DNA from: Prostheceraeus crozeri
Taxonomy: Eukaryota; Platyhelminthes; Polycladida; Euryleptidae
DNA length: 64,000 nt
Assembly (NCBI GenBank): GCA_907163375.1
Contig: CAJQUW010007774.1
Coordinates: forward strand, 248,001 to 312,000
Direction: 5' to 3'
Shown here: positions 35,535-46,700 of the stretch, piece after piece
Numbering within the stretch: position 1 is the first letter of the stretch
How the letters are laid out: each line of letters starts with the position of its first letter
Made by a program: the position numbers and the translations under genes
Notes under the pieces: model-generated
The model's input: only the letters and a program-made list of their open reading frames with translations
What the model was told of the DNA's origin: nothing
Database searches by the model: none

Positions 35535-35692
35535 GGAGAACACAATAGAGAGAGTATAACAATAAATAACGAAAAATATAAGACTTAACAATGAAATGTA
35601 GCATTAACGAAATATCTGTAAAGTCACATTTCATTGTTAGGTCTTATATTTTTCGTTATTTATTGTTATATTCTTTCTCTATTTTGTTCTCC
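35535..35692. repeat. Hairpin inside copy 2 of the unclassified element
   Basis: Arms 35535-35599 and 35627-35692 (GGAGAACA...ATAAATAACGAAAAATATAA...AATGAAATGT and its inverse) enclose 27 bp. Copy 1 has only the left arm at the same place (about 4725-4792), so the right arm arose by inverted duplication after the two copies split. Confidence 0.75.
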
Positions 35693-36356
35693 TATTTGAA
35701 CTGAAGCATTGCAGCGTGAATCCGTGGAAGGTGGAAGACCAAGAGCTAGAAAGAGGAACATAATGGTTGATGTGCTACATATGCATGAGAGTAATCACAA
35801 TCAGTTTAAGAGAATGACACAGAGAAGAATTGACCGAGGAAAGCTCATTGGCACACGACGTGTTGGGAATAATATATCTACATATTGAAAACCTACTTGA
35901 AATGTGTTTGAAAATATTCGATATAAGCCTAGGATCATTCGGAACAAGCCTGGTGCCTAAATAGTTTGTATGTTCACTACCATTTTGCGTCAGTAGATTC
36001 TGCCACACGACAATCTAGTGTGTAATAGCATTAATCATAGATTGCCGCTCCTAGTTCCCCATACCACACGACGTTAATGAGGGAATTTACAACTTCTAGT
36101 TCAACCTACCGTGCACCGTTTGTGAGGGAATTCACAGCTACTAATTCACCATACTGTACAACTATTAGGAGTTTGACAACAGTTCATAGTTAACCATACC
36201 ACGCAGTTCAGTCTCATTCATGATGTATACGTTATGATAGGAGATTACAGTCACTGAAATATTCTAAAAACAAAAAATTGTATGCGAATGAAGGCTACAT
36301 TTGTAACAAATCAGTAGAGATTTGTTGTAGAGATTTGTAGAGTAGAGTAGAGTACT

Positions 36357-38757
36357 GGATATCTCCTTGATCTGTTTCTCAGCTCAAATCCAACTTATTT
36401 TCACACAAGGTTACTTCCCCCCTCGGCACGTCTGATCACTGTGTTATCACAGTTTCTGGCAAACAAGTTTGCTCCACACCGTCTGCACCCTTCCATAGAA
36501 CAGTTTATCAATTCTCCAAAGCAGACTGGTGTGGCTTCCGCACTTTTCTTAGTCAAGTTCAAGCTGAGAATTTGATTCTGAGCGAGAACGTCCACAAGTC
36601 GGCGCAAGAACTGACAGAGTGGCTTCAGATAGGGATGTTGGCCTACATTCCTCACACCGTACTTTCCAAATGAAGCCCCACTCACAACCTTGGTTTACAC
36701 CAGAATGTGCAGCTGCAACCTGCCAGCGTGACCACTTTTTCCATAAGTATAAGCGTGACAGTAGCGCTGGCAATCTTGAATTGTACAAAACCGCACGTAG
36801 ACATTGCAAGGAAACCATACATCAGGCCAAAAGCCGTTACGCTTTGTATGTACGGAAATCCATTGCTACCCAAAAGCTTGGCTCTAAGTACTTCTGGAGG
36901 ATTTACAGCAGTGTCACCAATAGGAACAAATCCTCCATCTCAGCACTTCGTCATGCCGAAGTCAGTACTTCTATGGCGACAACCTCAGCAGACAAAACCG
37001 AGCTTCTTTGCAAGGAGTTTGCGAAGAATTCGTCATTAGAAGATGGAGGTAGAATTCCACCTCCAATTCCCACGCGCACTGATGAGACAGTTAGTCCTCC
37101 TTCAGTCACAGTCCGAAACGTTAAAAAGATCATCGCCGGTCTCGATAGCTCTAAGTCTAGTGGACCAGATGGCATCCCGGTTTCAGTCTTCAAGCATCTC
37201 TCACCTGAGCTTTCTCCACTTTTATCTAAACTGTTCAGTAGATGTGTATCCACCGGTGAGTTTCCCTCTTGTTGGAAAGTAGCTTCCGTGGTTCCAGTTC
37301 CAAGGAAAGGTTCTGACTCATCTCTTCCATCTAGTTACCGTCCTATCAGCCTGCTTCCAATTGCTGGCAAGATTTTTGAAGCAATGATTAACCAACACAT
37401 TGTTAACTTCCTTGAAACTCAGAACCTTCTATCAGAAGAACAGTATGGCTTCAGGCACTCTCGATCAACTGCAGATCTTCTTTCATATGTCACTGAACAT
37501 GTAAGTCGTGTCCTTGACAGACAAGGTGAGACGAGATCAGTTGCCTTGGATGTTTCCAAGGCATTCGATAAAGTCTGGCATCAGGGACTCCTTATGAACC
37601 TAAAGTCCTATGGAGTTGTTGATCAACTCCACAAACTTCTTGCTTCTTTCCTTAGTGACCGGCAGATATCTGTAGTCTTAGATGGCCAAAAGTCTTCCAC
37701 CAAGTTTGTCAATGCAGGAGTTCCTCAAGGGTCAATTTTGGGACCCACTCTTTTTCTGCTGTACATCAACGACCTCCCAGACTGCTTAGTGAGTAAATTG
37801 GTGATGTATGCAGATGACACAACACTCTTCAATTCCAATGAGCGACTCGCTAAAAACACTCAGCAACGTCAGCAGTTATGCGACGTTCTTAATGAAGACT
37901 TACGCAGGGTCTCAGAATGGGGCGCCAATTGGCTTGTTTCCTTCAATCCTTCAAAAACTCAGAGTATTCTGCACTCACGACTTAAAGGAGATGATGATCA
38001 TAGCATTAAGATGTCAGATAATAGGATCAGACAACAAGATTCCATCTCCTTCCTTGGATTTGCGGTTACGAAAGACTTGTCATGGAAACCATACATCCAA
38101 TCCATTAGCAAGCAGGCAGCTCAACGCATTGGTAGTCTCTATCGTGCCAGCAACTACCTTCCACCACAGACTGTCTGCTATCTTTACAAGTCCACTATTC
38201 GTCCTCTGATGGAGCATTGCTGCCATAGGCGCCCCACCAACGCATCTTAACCTCCTTGAACGGGTTGAGAAACGTGTCAAGAATCTCATGGGTGAAAAAC
38301 TTGCTAGCAAGTTGCAGCCGCTCTCCGTCAGACGGGATGTTGCTTCACTCAGTCTCTTCTACAGGTACTATTTCGGTAGAAGCAGCTCTGCAGTAAATGA
38401 GTGCGTACCCAAACCTAAGATCTTCTCCAGAAGCACACGCAGAGCTAATGCACTCACATGCTATAATGTGAGCTTCGAACGCGCACGTACTGTGAGTCGC
38501 TCGAAAAGCTTTTTTGCTCGCACGGCACAGCTTTGGAATCAGCTTCCCCACACCACTTTCCCTGACCAATACAATCTTGATACTTTCAAGAGGCGTGCGA
38601 ATAGGTTTCTGATGGGGACAGCTTAATCAGATTAGAAGATCTGTTTTTATTTTATTTTTTTAAAAATAATACAATTTGTTACTTTTCATTGAGTAACCCC
38701 TAGCTTCGTTCATGGCTCATAGCTGTGCTAGGGGTGAAAATTCAGTAAAAAAAAGAG
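36357..38757 (+). mobile_element. CR1/Jockey-type LINE, 5'-truncated
   Basis: It begins within the endonuclease: around 36372 the frame SNPTYFHT...GTSDHCVITVS matches the final SDH motif of the APE-type endonuclease. RT follows, then a post-RT domain, and a 3' UTR with a stem-loop (CCCTAGC...GCTAGGG, about 38699-38733) and a short A tail. The left junction has repeated GTAGAGAT/GTAGAG pieces. AGAGAT on both sides fits a short target duplication when compared with copy 1 (AGTAGAGATATGAAG). It is inserted in the element 35156-38921. Confidence 0.85.
36619..38626 (+). pseudogene. LINE reverse transcriptase ORF, frame changed near its end
   Basis: Open for 543 codons (36619-38250). RT motifs occur in order: SSGPDGIPVSVFK, YRPISLLPIAGKIFE, QYGFRHSRSTADLL, VALDVSKAFDKVWH (motif A), AGVPQGSILGPTLFLLYIND (motif B), VMYADDTTLF (motif C with both Asp residues, about residue 396) and SWKPYI (E region). 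Near 38218-38230 the frame changes. The sequel RGAPPTHLNLLERVEKRVKN and FERARTVSRSKSFFARTAQL with WNQLP, ending at 38626, is the normal C-terminus of CR1/Jockey-type ORF2. A stop also interrupts the link to the upstream endonuclease near 36669. A dead copy, but not very old. Confidence 0.88.
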
Positions 38758-39341
38758 ATATGAAGAATAAAATCTGGAAAAATAGAAAACACTTCAACCA
38801 TAGAGTATGACTTCAACAACTTGCAATTAGTGTTTTAATTAGTCTAAAAATTTCCAGGACTTTTCCAGGATTTCCAGGATAAAATTCATTTTCCAGGTGT
38901 CCAGGGGGTGCGGACACCCTGTAATACCTTGCTGAGATAAGAAAAAAATACTCGTGCGCCGCTTGCGGACTGCTGTAAATTCCTTCAAAATGCTGCGATC
39001 GCCACGATTCCTTCAGATTCGAAGAATTCAGATCATTGCGCAAAAGTTTTTTCGATAATGTTGGTCCTTCCGATTAATATCAAAAAATAGCATGCGCACG
39101 AAAAAACGTTCACAAACTTCTCTGTGGACTTGGTCATCGACTGTGTCTCTTGGCTGTGTGATCCGGTTGATAACTGTCACTGAAGCTTCGCACAATTTGA
39201 CGTGTTCAATGTTGAAGTTCCTGGTAATTGTTCGATTGCTATGGTTTTATGTCAGCCGATCGTGCCATTTCATTAACGCTACATCTTCCTATGTTCCCTT
39301 TCTAGTCAAACAGAAGAAGAGACAACTTGTCTAATTCTGTG

Positions 39342-40317
39342 GTTCACTCGGACAAGAACACCAAGTTATAATAACAGTTCGCTTGACTGTAGAACAATAA
39401 AAATATACTAATATTTGAAAAAATCAGCAAGATGGCGAAGTGCCTATGTCTCGTTTCTGGTCCTTTAACATTTTTAACACCCAAAGCGTGCCCCATAAAA
39501 TCCTTGAAGCAATACAAAGCAACTTAACAATGTGAGTAGAGGCTTATACACGGACATAAAATTCATTTCAAATTACCATGAATTGATATTTGTTTGCTGG
39601 AGAACAGCCCTAACTTTGACAAAAGACCAAAAAACTTGTTAAAAAAACAGATTAGGAATGTCATCATATCATCTTATATCACCCGAAAGTGATGCGATCT
39701 GTGATGATATGAAACTATAGCATGTACTGACATTCGATCTTTTTTTCATGTTGTAGTTTCTCCCAATCAACAGAGCCATGCTGAGTTTCGGTCGACATAA
39801 ATGCAGAGGAAAGTTGCAACTGTATTAAGTTACAAGGTGCAGTAAAACCACACTTGTTTTAAATATTTAAATATTCGTAAGTGATCTTAAGTGTCGTTTC
39901 AACGATATAACATTGTTGCGAAATATAAAGATGATTTCTTGTTACAGGAAGGGTCGATTATGAATTTGTCATAACTGAAGTTGTTAAAGAGTTGGGAACT
40001 TTTGAAGATAGAAAAACATGTAGAAAAAAAGTTGTTTGAAAAGGTCAGTAGTTGCTTGCAAGCACTCCGGAAGTTGAAAAGGTATCTTGCTGATCATGAA
40101 TCACATCAATTGTATAGTATCCAACTACTGTACACAGAAATTGACGATACCATAGAAAGTCTATCTCTAAGCTGTCAACAGTGCTTTATATAGTGTACAT
40201 GTCCTTGCTTCTTTGGTTTCAAGGTTAAACATTCAGAACTGTTTGATGAAGTTGATCGAAGAACATGTATTCTTTATGAGTGTTTGAAACACGACGGCTT
40301 CTTATCGTAACGTCTCG
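39342..40317. other. Intronic DNA, nothing recognised
   Basis: AT-rich sequence with short open frames. The 70-codon frame at 39981-40193 has no known similarity. Confidence 0.4.
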
Positions 40318-41109
40318 CAGGCCTCCCAGCGATTCCAGATCAAAAATATTATGATTTTAAGACCAATTTTAGAAAATGTCATGACCATACGGAATGATAT
40401 AAGGACGTTTAACGCATTTCTAACCACATATTCCTGCAAAAATGCACATGGGTCATAACCTACATGACTCGTTTCATATTATAGCACTCTAAAAAACTAG
40501 CAATTTAAGGGAACAAAAATTATATTCTTCTATATCCAATCGATAACATGTTAAAAAATCATATAAAAAACAACTTTCTGACTAGTAGTTGCGTAAAAAT
40601 TTGTGTCACTGTCAAATAAAAATGTCAGTGGCAATGAAGGATGCTATTATATGTAAAGCACTTTCTATAATGACGAATGAAGTCAGAAATTATAACTGTG
40701 GCAATTCAAGTTCACGTACACACGAGAGGTAATTATAAATGGATAATCATAGATAAAGATAGCCTTTGACACGGATCATTTATTATCACTGACGAAGGGC
40801 GTCTGCCTGGCACATGTTTGACTGATAATCATCGACAGTTGCTTCTCTTTTACAATATGACTTTGGGCACTCTGAATGGAATAATGAAAATATTTCAAAA
40901 TGTGTTTTCACAATAAAGTAGATAATAGCCTATAATTTAATTCTGTAAAAAACATGCAGAGAAGTAAAGTTTAGATCGAAATGGTCGAAAAATTACAAAA
41001 CTTTTATGACTTTCTATGACAGGTGCTATATTGTATTACTTTTTATGACCCTTTTTGAAAACTAGGAATTTTATGACTTTTTGTGTTTTTTATGACGCTG
41101 GGAGGCCTG
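40318..41109. mobile_element. hAT-like non-autonomous element
   Basis: The inverted ends CAGGCCTCCCAGCG (left) and CGCTGGGAGGCCTG (right) match over 14 bp. The flanks CGTCTCG (left) and CCTCTCG (right) agree at 6 of 7, a probable worn target duplication. The motif TTTTATGAC or TTTTTATGAC recurs about five times inside the right end (40998-41095). No transposase frame. 792 bp. Confidence 0.6.
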
Positions 41110-42227
41110 CCTCTCGTCGTGGTGTCACCCACAAAAAATTATATCACTCCGCAAACTGTGTCTTTAATCTACTCCCTGGAGGCGCTAGACTTTTATTCTT
41201 ATACATTCATTTCTTAAAGATTCAACTTTGTTATTGAATATCTTATAAGACTTTAGTGACGTAATTTTTCATGCATTATGCAAGATTTTTCGCATTACTC
41301 GTTTAATTGTGTAATGTTTCGCTTTAATGGCAGCAGTTGATGCAATCTATACTCATTCTTTCAATCAAACTTTAAGAATCTATTCAAAATCTCATAAAAA
41401 TTCTGCAGTTTTATTGGTTGACTCAAAGCAAGTATTAATTATAAATCAAACAACGTTGCAAGTCAACATTGACTTCAACATAAAGTCTCTAGTCAGAGAT
41501 CCTGAAATTTTGTATCCGAGAAAACTGAAGTAATACGACCATCACAACAATGTAGAACATGTGAAGTTTATCCACTTCCTATCTGCTTGCTTTAATCTAG
41601 TTGAATTTTATGGCGTACAGACTTATTGCTCAAAATTCTGTTATTTTTTGTAGCCGAGTGCTTAAGTGCGCCATAGAGCTTGTAATGTCGGTAAGAAGTG
41701 AACTCAAAGTGAAAGATATGACACGTTCTGCTGAAGTATTCAGCAGTTGGGACGCTTGTACTTTAGTGAAGGTTTAATCTGGTTTATATCTTTATTATCA
41801 GAAGCAATTTCATGCAGGAAATGTTGAACTTGTTGTGGAAGCAGAAACAACGTTGCTCCTTTGTCTTTCAAAATATTTATTACTGATGTGTTAATCAGAA
41901 TGCGGCGATTTCTAACATCGAAAAATTCGATTATGACTTTTCTTTCGATTTCGAACTTTTAGTTCGAAACCAATCAATACTTCCAGAAATGGAAATCATG
42001 ATTCGTCAGCAGTGATCTCACTTCCACTTTTTTAATTAAAACTGAAAATGTCTTGTTACTCGATCTTTATGAGAGCAGAGATTATGGAATGACAGTAGGA
42101 ATAACAACAACGTTATATTTGCCTTGACAGATCAATTTGATTCAAAGTGCAGTATTCACATTACTTCTATGCTTATTTTTTATACTTAGCTCGCAATAGG
42201 TTGAATTTTGGAGACAAATGAATGATG

Positions 42228-42306
42228 GTTTAACGTCACTATTCCCCCTTACTGGGGGTTTGAACGGTGCTGACCAAGCACTTGACCAATGTGCCACGGA
42301 GACCAC
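42228..42306 (-). mobile_element. SINE family A, internally deleted copy
   Basis: Minus strand. The 3' body (CACTATTCCCCCTTACTGGG, GGTGCTGAC) is joined directly to the head (CAAGCACTTGACCAATGTGC, CACGGAGACC). The middle with the GGGCATCCGG box is missing. Confidence 0.65.
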
Positions 42307-42339
42307 TCTAGATGTAGGTGCATAATCTTTATTGTAGAG

Positions 42340-43279
42340 CAGTGTTCCGCAAACTCGGTTTTTACGGCCGCATGCGGTCGGTTGACCAGATCCAAAAATT
42401 TGGGTTTTGTGACCGGAAGGAGTCTGATTGGTGAGTTCTCATTGCTTTCATTTCAATCAAACCAAGTTTCAATATCCAAGTGGACTCGTCAACGGTTGCA
42501 CTTGTAAAAGATTCGGTGAAACACACACTGTAAGTTGACACACACTGGCCATTTCGATTTTTTATTTACTGTTTGCATCGAATCGCTGAAATTGGAATTG
42601 AAAACAAGATTCAGTGGATTTATATCCCAGAAATTATTCTTTATTCTTCTGACTGATCCGTGGATGGTTCAACCGGATGAATTGATCGCATCATGCACCA
42701 TTTGTACGCATTTGTAAATGACGCATTAAAACGACAGCACGGCAGTTCGGAGTCGATTATTCAATTCTGGAAAAAGTTAATCACAAAAATCTACGCAATA
42801 TCAGCACGATTGTCAGTTTCATGTTTGGATCCACATTTGTATGCGAACAAGCACTTTCGTCTCTTACTTAAAATAAACTTTCTTACTTAATAAAAAATAA
42901 ACGCAGAAATCGACTTTCATGCGAGCACACTTCGGATCTAATCGAAGCTCCGGTAATAAAATTCGAACCTGGTTTCAATAAACTTTGTTCTGAAATTCAT
43001 GCGCATCCATCAGATTGATATTCTTTCCTTCTGTGATCAATTATAATTTGTTCGTTCAATCAATGATTGTTGTCTATCGAATAAGTACTTAAATCTAATA
43101 AAATCTTTCATTTTTTTTATAATCCATAGTTCGGGGATCCAATGATTAAATGATAGAAATAAAATAGCGGTTTTGATGCTATTATGCGTATGTAGAGGAT
43201 AATAATTCTAAAATGCGGCCGGAACGAAAAATATTAACTTGAATTTGGCCGGAAAGGATTCACAGTTTGCGGAATCCTG
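42340..43279. mobile_element. hAT element with transposase C-terminal debris
   Basis: The ends CAGTGTTCCGCAAACTCGG and (reversed) CAGGATTCCGCAAACTGTG are imperfect inverted repeats. The flanks TTGTAGAG (42332-42339) and TTGTAAAG (43280-43287) agree at 7 of 8. Two short plus-strand frames read LKLELKTRFSGFISQ, LLTDPWMVQPDELIA and LKRQHGSSESIIQFWKKL, then HLYANKHFRLL. Their order resembles the C-terminal part of Charlie-like hAT transposases and their domesticated relatives (GTF2IRD2/ZBED5 type: a TRF-x-DF segment, an NPF/DPW segment with D-P-x-E-L, S-L-x-x-FY, and the ST-x-x-CE-x-x-FS dimer region). The rest of the gene is deleted. Confidence 0.7.
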
Positions 43280-45266
43280 TTGTAAAGGAAAGGGTTCTTA
43301 GGCTAACAAACTTCTCCCCGCACTACGAAGCGTTGTTTATTGCAAATTTATATCATTTTGCATCCGAAGAAGCTTGGTTTCCATTTAATTCGCATTTTCA
43401 TAGTTCTCCTTAGAGATAAAAGTATTTCGCGAACTGTTAACACCACCTAAAGACAAGAATCTACAAATACGAGCGCACAGCATCTTTCAAAAACATTTTA
43501 TTCAATTATCTTATAGACCGCTAAGCAATTTTGATATTGCTCAAAACAGCCCGAGTTAAATAGGTTGAAGACCTAGCAACATTGACACAGATTGCTACCA
43601 GCTGAAAATAACCATCAACAGACTGCCGGTCCATTCCAGATCTCGTATTTCTATCGTTGGAATGATGCTCCGTTGACTGCTCAACTCCCAAGCTTACAAT
43701 TACACCTTTATAACGCTTATCACTCAGTTGTGAATCACGTGCACAACACATACATGAATACTGCAGGCATTAAGTAAAGAGGAAACTACTATGATAGGGG
43801 AGTCATGCATACTCCATCCTTATAGATTTTGATTCTATTCACCACACGTGCAGGCCAGATCATCAATATCAACCCAATTCAATTATTATCGTAAAACTTC
43901 ATTAAGTCTGAATTTATAAATTCATAAAGTTTGAACGACTAGTGTAGCATATCGTAGGCATGGTGGTAATAATATTTCATAACTATAAAATGCGTGTCCG
44001 TCAACAGGAGGAAATTCGTTATTAATGTAAACAAATGGAGTTGCTATGCAAGATGGTTTTCATAAAGTTTGAACTAGTCTAGTATAGTTTGAATGGTCGA
44101 CATCTTCTACTCAAGTTCATCTATTCAAACGCTTGCGGTACTCCATGCATTTTGAAGTGCATCTCTGTCGCTCAAAGAAGAGGAAGCGATCTTTCTTTCC
44201 TCAAATAACAATGCTCATGAACAGTGACATTAGTTGTGCGCGGGAATAATTTTCTTCCGATTTTCGTTTGATTTACAAGTTTAATTTCTCTTAACGAATC
44301 GATCAAAATTAGAAATCGATCTCAAAATCGAATTGAGAAGCTGAAAATCACCAACTTTTTTTGTCAATACAGTGGATGAAGGGATGAAGGAGATCGTTGC
44401 TGAGGTTGTGAAGCAGTACAAGAGATGGATGGACAATGTCATGAGAAGGTATGACTGCACATCCACATTAAGATGGCCTGGAACTTCAACAGGGAAGGAA
44501 AACGACAGAGAGGAAAACATCCACACAGAGAGCATTGCGTTGTGAGACTGTCAAAGAAGTTCGAAAGAGGAAAATACGAATGATCGAGAGACATGTAGGA
44601 ACATCGTCTTGATGTGAACTTCAGAACTCCTGCAAGAGAAAAACAATGATATCCTTCAGTTTTACATTCCATACTTTGTGTTTAAACATTACCAGTGCTG
44701 TATTGATCGAGATTGAACATTCATTGGGATAAATAGCGAACAAAACTAAAATTTTGAGAGTGATTGAAGCTCTTTTACACTCCAAGAAATAATTCTTACA
44801 AACTACAAATACTACAGAGGGCAATGTCGTCGGGAAAACTTGCAGATGATTTTCTTCGAACATGAAAATTGGAACTGGTAATGAATATTCATCAAGTTAT
44901 TGGATTTTTTCACGAAAACTCTGCCACTCATTATCGCATCTCCACTTGCTCGATATCTATTTCGGTTCAATTTGAAATTTCAAATGAAGAATATATCTTC
45001 ATACATCCACTCGTTCTTGCGTTCATTCCTACGTATCATCATCCAAAAATTCCTCACAGCTCCAGTTGATGATGTCTCTTCGTTGTTTATTACGTAACGA
45101 AGTAGCGATGGCATTTTTCTCGTCTTCGGAGAGTTCATCATCGTAGCAATGGAATTATTTCAGACGGCGAAATTGAATATTTTGTTGAGTTCACATCATA
45201 GTGTCAAAGATCTGCGATGATGACAACTTTATAAAATGATAAAGATTGCAGAGTGGCAATCTAAAT
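43280..45266. other. Intronic DNA, no supported gene
   Basis: Several overlapping open frames (43521-43777, 44281-44863, 44869-45097) on both strands, none with splice sites plus similarity. The plus strand near 44400-44640 has a Lys/Arg/Glu-rich composition that could be old LINE debris. Confidence 0.35.
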
Positions 45267-45302
45267 TAGGGGTTCCTAACCTTTTTAAGATGCGTACCCC
45301 CA
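45267..45302. mobile_element. Possible hAT terminal fragment
   Basis: TAGGGGTTCCTAACCTTTTT followed by AAGATGCGTACCCC resembles Charlie-type hAT ends, as at 10124. The partner end is not identified. Confidence 0.3.
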
Positions 45303-45814
45303 AAGAAGAAAATCAAAGGAATTTTTATTATTCTGCGTATCCTCCCTATACATATGAAAATAGCAAGAATTCAATCATACTACAATTTAATTGCGGGTAG
45401 AAATATACAAAATTCGTAATTTAATTACACAAAAATTTAACTAGGCGTTTAACTAGCCCTTGTAGAGCGACTGACAAGCCCTTGTAGGGCGCAGCGTGTG
45501 CGGCTGCCAAGGAATTTTCGCGCTTAATTCATTCAAGGCTGAGGAGATCTTTCTATTCCATAACTTTATGCATTGCTATGTAGTATTACGATACATATAG
45601 CACAAGTCATATTCGCCATTCCGTTGCCGCTGCTTAAGTAATGGATCATTCTATGTAACGGACAAAAGTAAGTGTTCCAATAATTTTGAGCAAAGGATAA
45701 GTATGGAACTGTCACTTCCTTCAGACCATGATGTTTCTTTTTTCATTACTAATTATCTTAATCAAGCTTCACAATCACACTTTTCAAACTCACCTCTTCC
45801 ACTTACTAGTAAGC

Positions 45815-45972
45815 CATGGATGGGGCAGCCTTCACACACTCACAACTCGCACCAGTTCAGGTTAGTGACTTGTAGTGAGAGCAGCGGTACCTCCAAAGAC
45901 ATATTCGAACCATGTATTTTCTGCACCCTCGTACTGAAGCGCAGCACTAAACCAACTGAGCTATCCTACCAC
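45815..45972 (-). mobile_element. SINE family D with well-kept tRNA-like head
   Basis: On the minus strand GGATAGCTCAGTTGGTTTAG is a textbook A box with D-loop and GGTTCGAATAT a good B box, 85 bp from end to end. The anticodon stem and T stem do not pair properly, and unrelated body sequence (CACCAGTTCAGG, reversed) follows, so this is a SINE or tRNA pseudogene and not a functional tRNA. Confidence 0.5.
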
Positions 45973-46179
45973 TTAGTAAATTTCTTGTCATTTCATTATC
46001 ACGAAAATGTCAGATCATGCTTCTGAAAGTCTATTGAAAATTTTGAATGTGGTTATAAAAAGCAGCATCTATCAAATATTCCAGGCGCACTAACTTAGGC
46101 ATTTGCCAGTGGCGTGTTTAAAGTGATATTTGATGAATTCCCGTCGAAATTTCATTAACTAGCTAACTTGCAAAACTTC

Positions 46180-46700
46180 AAAACTTTTAAAAGATATATG
46201 CGTTGAGAACATTTTCTTTCGGTAGCTTCAAAATGAGAAGTCCAAGATAGTTTACTGTTCCAAACAACACCTAGGATGTTAATGACATCTACGACTTGAA
46301 AAGTCCATCAAGCATACCATCGACAGTTTAGTTCTTGGCAAAAATCACTATTTTAGTTTTCATCTCAGTTATGCGCGATGAGTTTGAAGAAGACCAACGC
46401 TGTATGTTTTCGACTTCACTCTTCAAAGTCACTAAAGATTCTTCAAATTGACGCTCATAAAAAGCATAATTTCATAAATATCATCACGTGCTGAACTAAT
46501 TTCGTAAAAAAAATTCGGCTTCATGAAGAAACAAAAATGAGCGCAAAAGAGAACCTTGTGGCGCTCCAATTGTTACACAGGTTTCCTTACTGAGCGTATA
46601 CTTTGCACGAACTCATTGATAACGATCAGTTAAATATGATGTTGACCATACAATATAAACAGTAGAAAAGTTGAAAATTTAAGCTTGTCAACCCTAATGC
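46180..46700 (-). mobile_element. Decayed LINE RT fragment
   Basis: Minus strand. Around 46640-46540 it reads WSTSYLTDRYQ, then KETCVTIGAPQGSLLRSFLF, which is the RT motif W-x-x-SYL-x-R-x-Q-V and motif B (G-x-PQGS). Further on it reads VENIQRWSSSN, then KTKIVIF, then LGVVWNSKLSW with H, the C-terminal RT segments (W-x-x-xN, KTK-x-x-x-F, LGV-x-x-x-x-LSW). The catalytic YxDD region is lost, and there are many frame changes. Old CR1/Jockey-type copy. Confidence 0.65.

Larger units (their letters stand above)
35156..38921. mobile_element. Unclassified TIR transposon, copy 2, carrying a LINE
   Basis: CAGGGTGTCCGCG starts the element and GCGGACACCCTG ends it. TAATAC is repeated on both sides (35150-35155 and 38922-38927), and comparison with MITE copies A and C (TTTTTAATACCTT, uninterrupted) proves that these 6 bp were duplicated. 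Without the LINE it would be about 1.36 kb, the same as copy 1. Direct subterminal blocks of TTTCCAGG are present at both ends. It differs from copy 1 by a 65-bp-arm hairpin (35535-35692). Confidence 0.85.
35048..39341. mobile_element. hAT-type MITE family X, copy B, carrying nested insertions
   Basis: The ends CACAGAATTAGA and TCTAATTCTGTG are perfect 12-bp inverted repeats. The 8-bp target duplication GTTCACTC (35040-35047 and 39342-39349) is perfect. The MITE itself is about 530 bp. It was split at TAATAC by the 3766-bp insertion 35156-38921. The outer parts align with copies A and C without other large gaps. Confidence 0.9.

Noticed and set aside
36682-37253. Several 63-110 codon frames overlapping the LINE on other frames or strands
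   Set aside because: Shadows of the reverse transcriptase ORF.
45815-45972. tRNA gene on the minus strand
   Set aside because: The A and B boxes are good but the anticodon and T stems do not pair and a SINE body follows.
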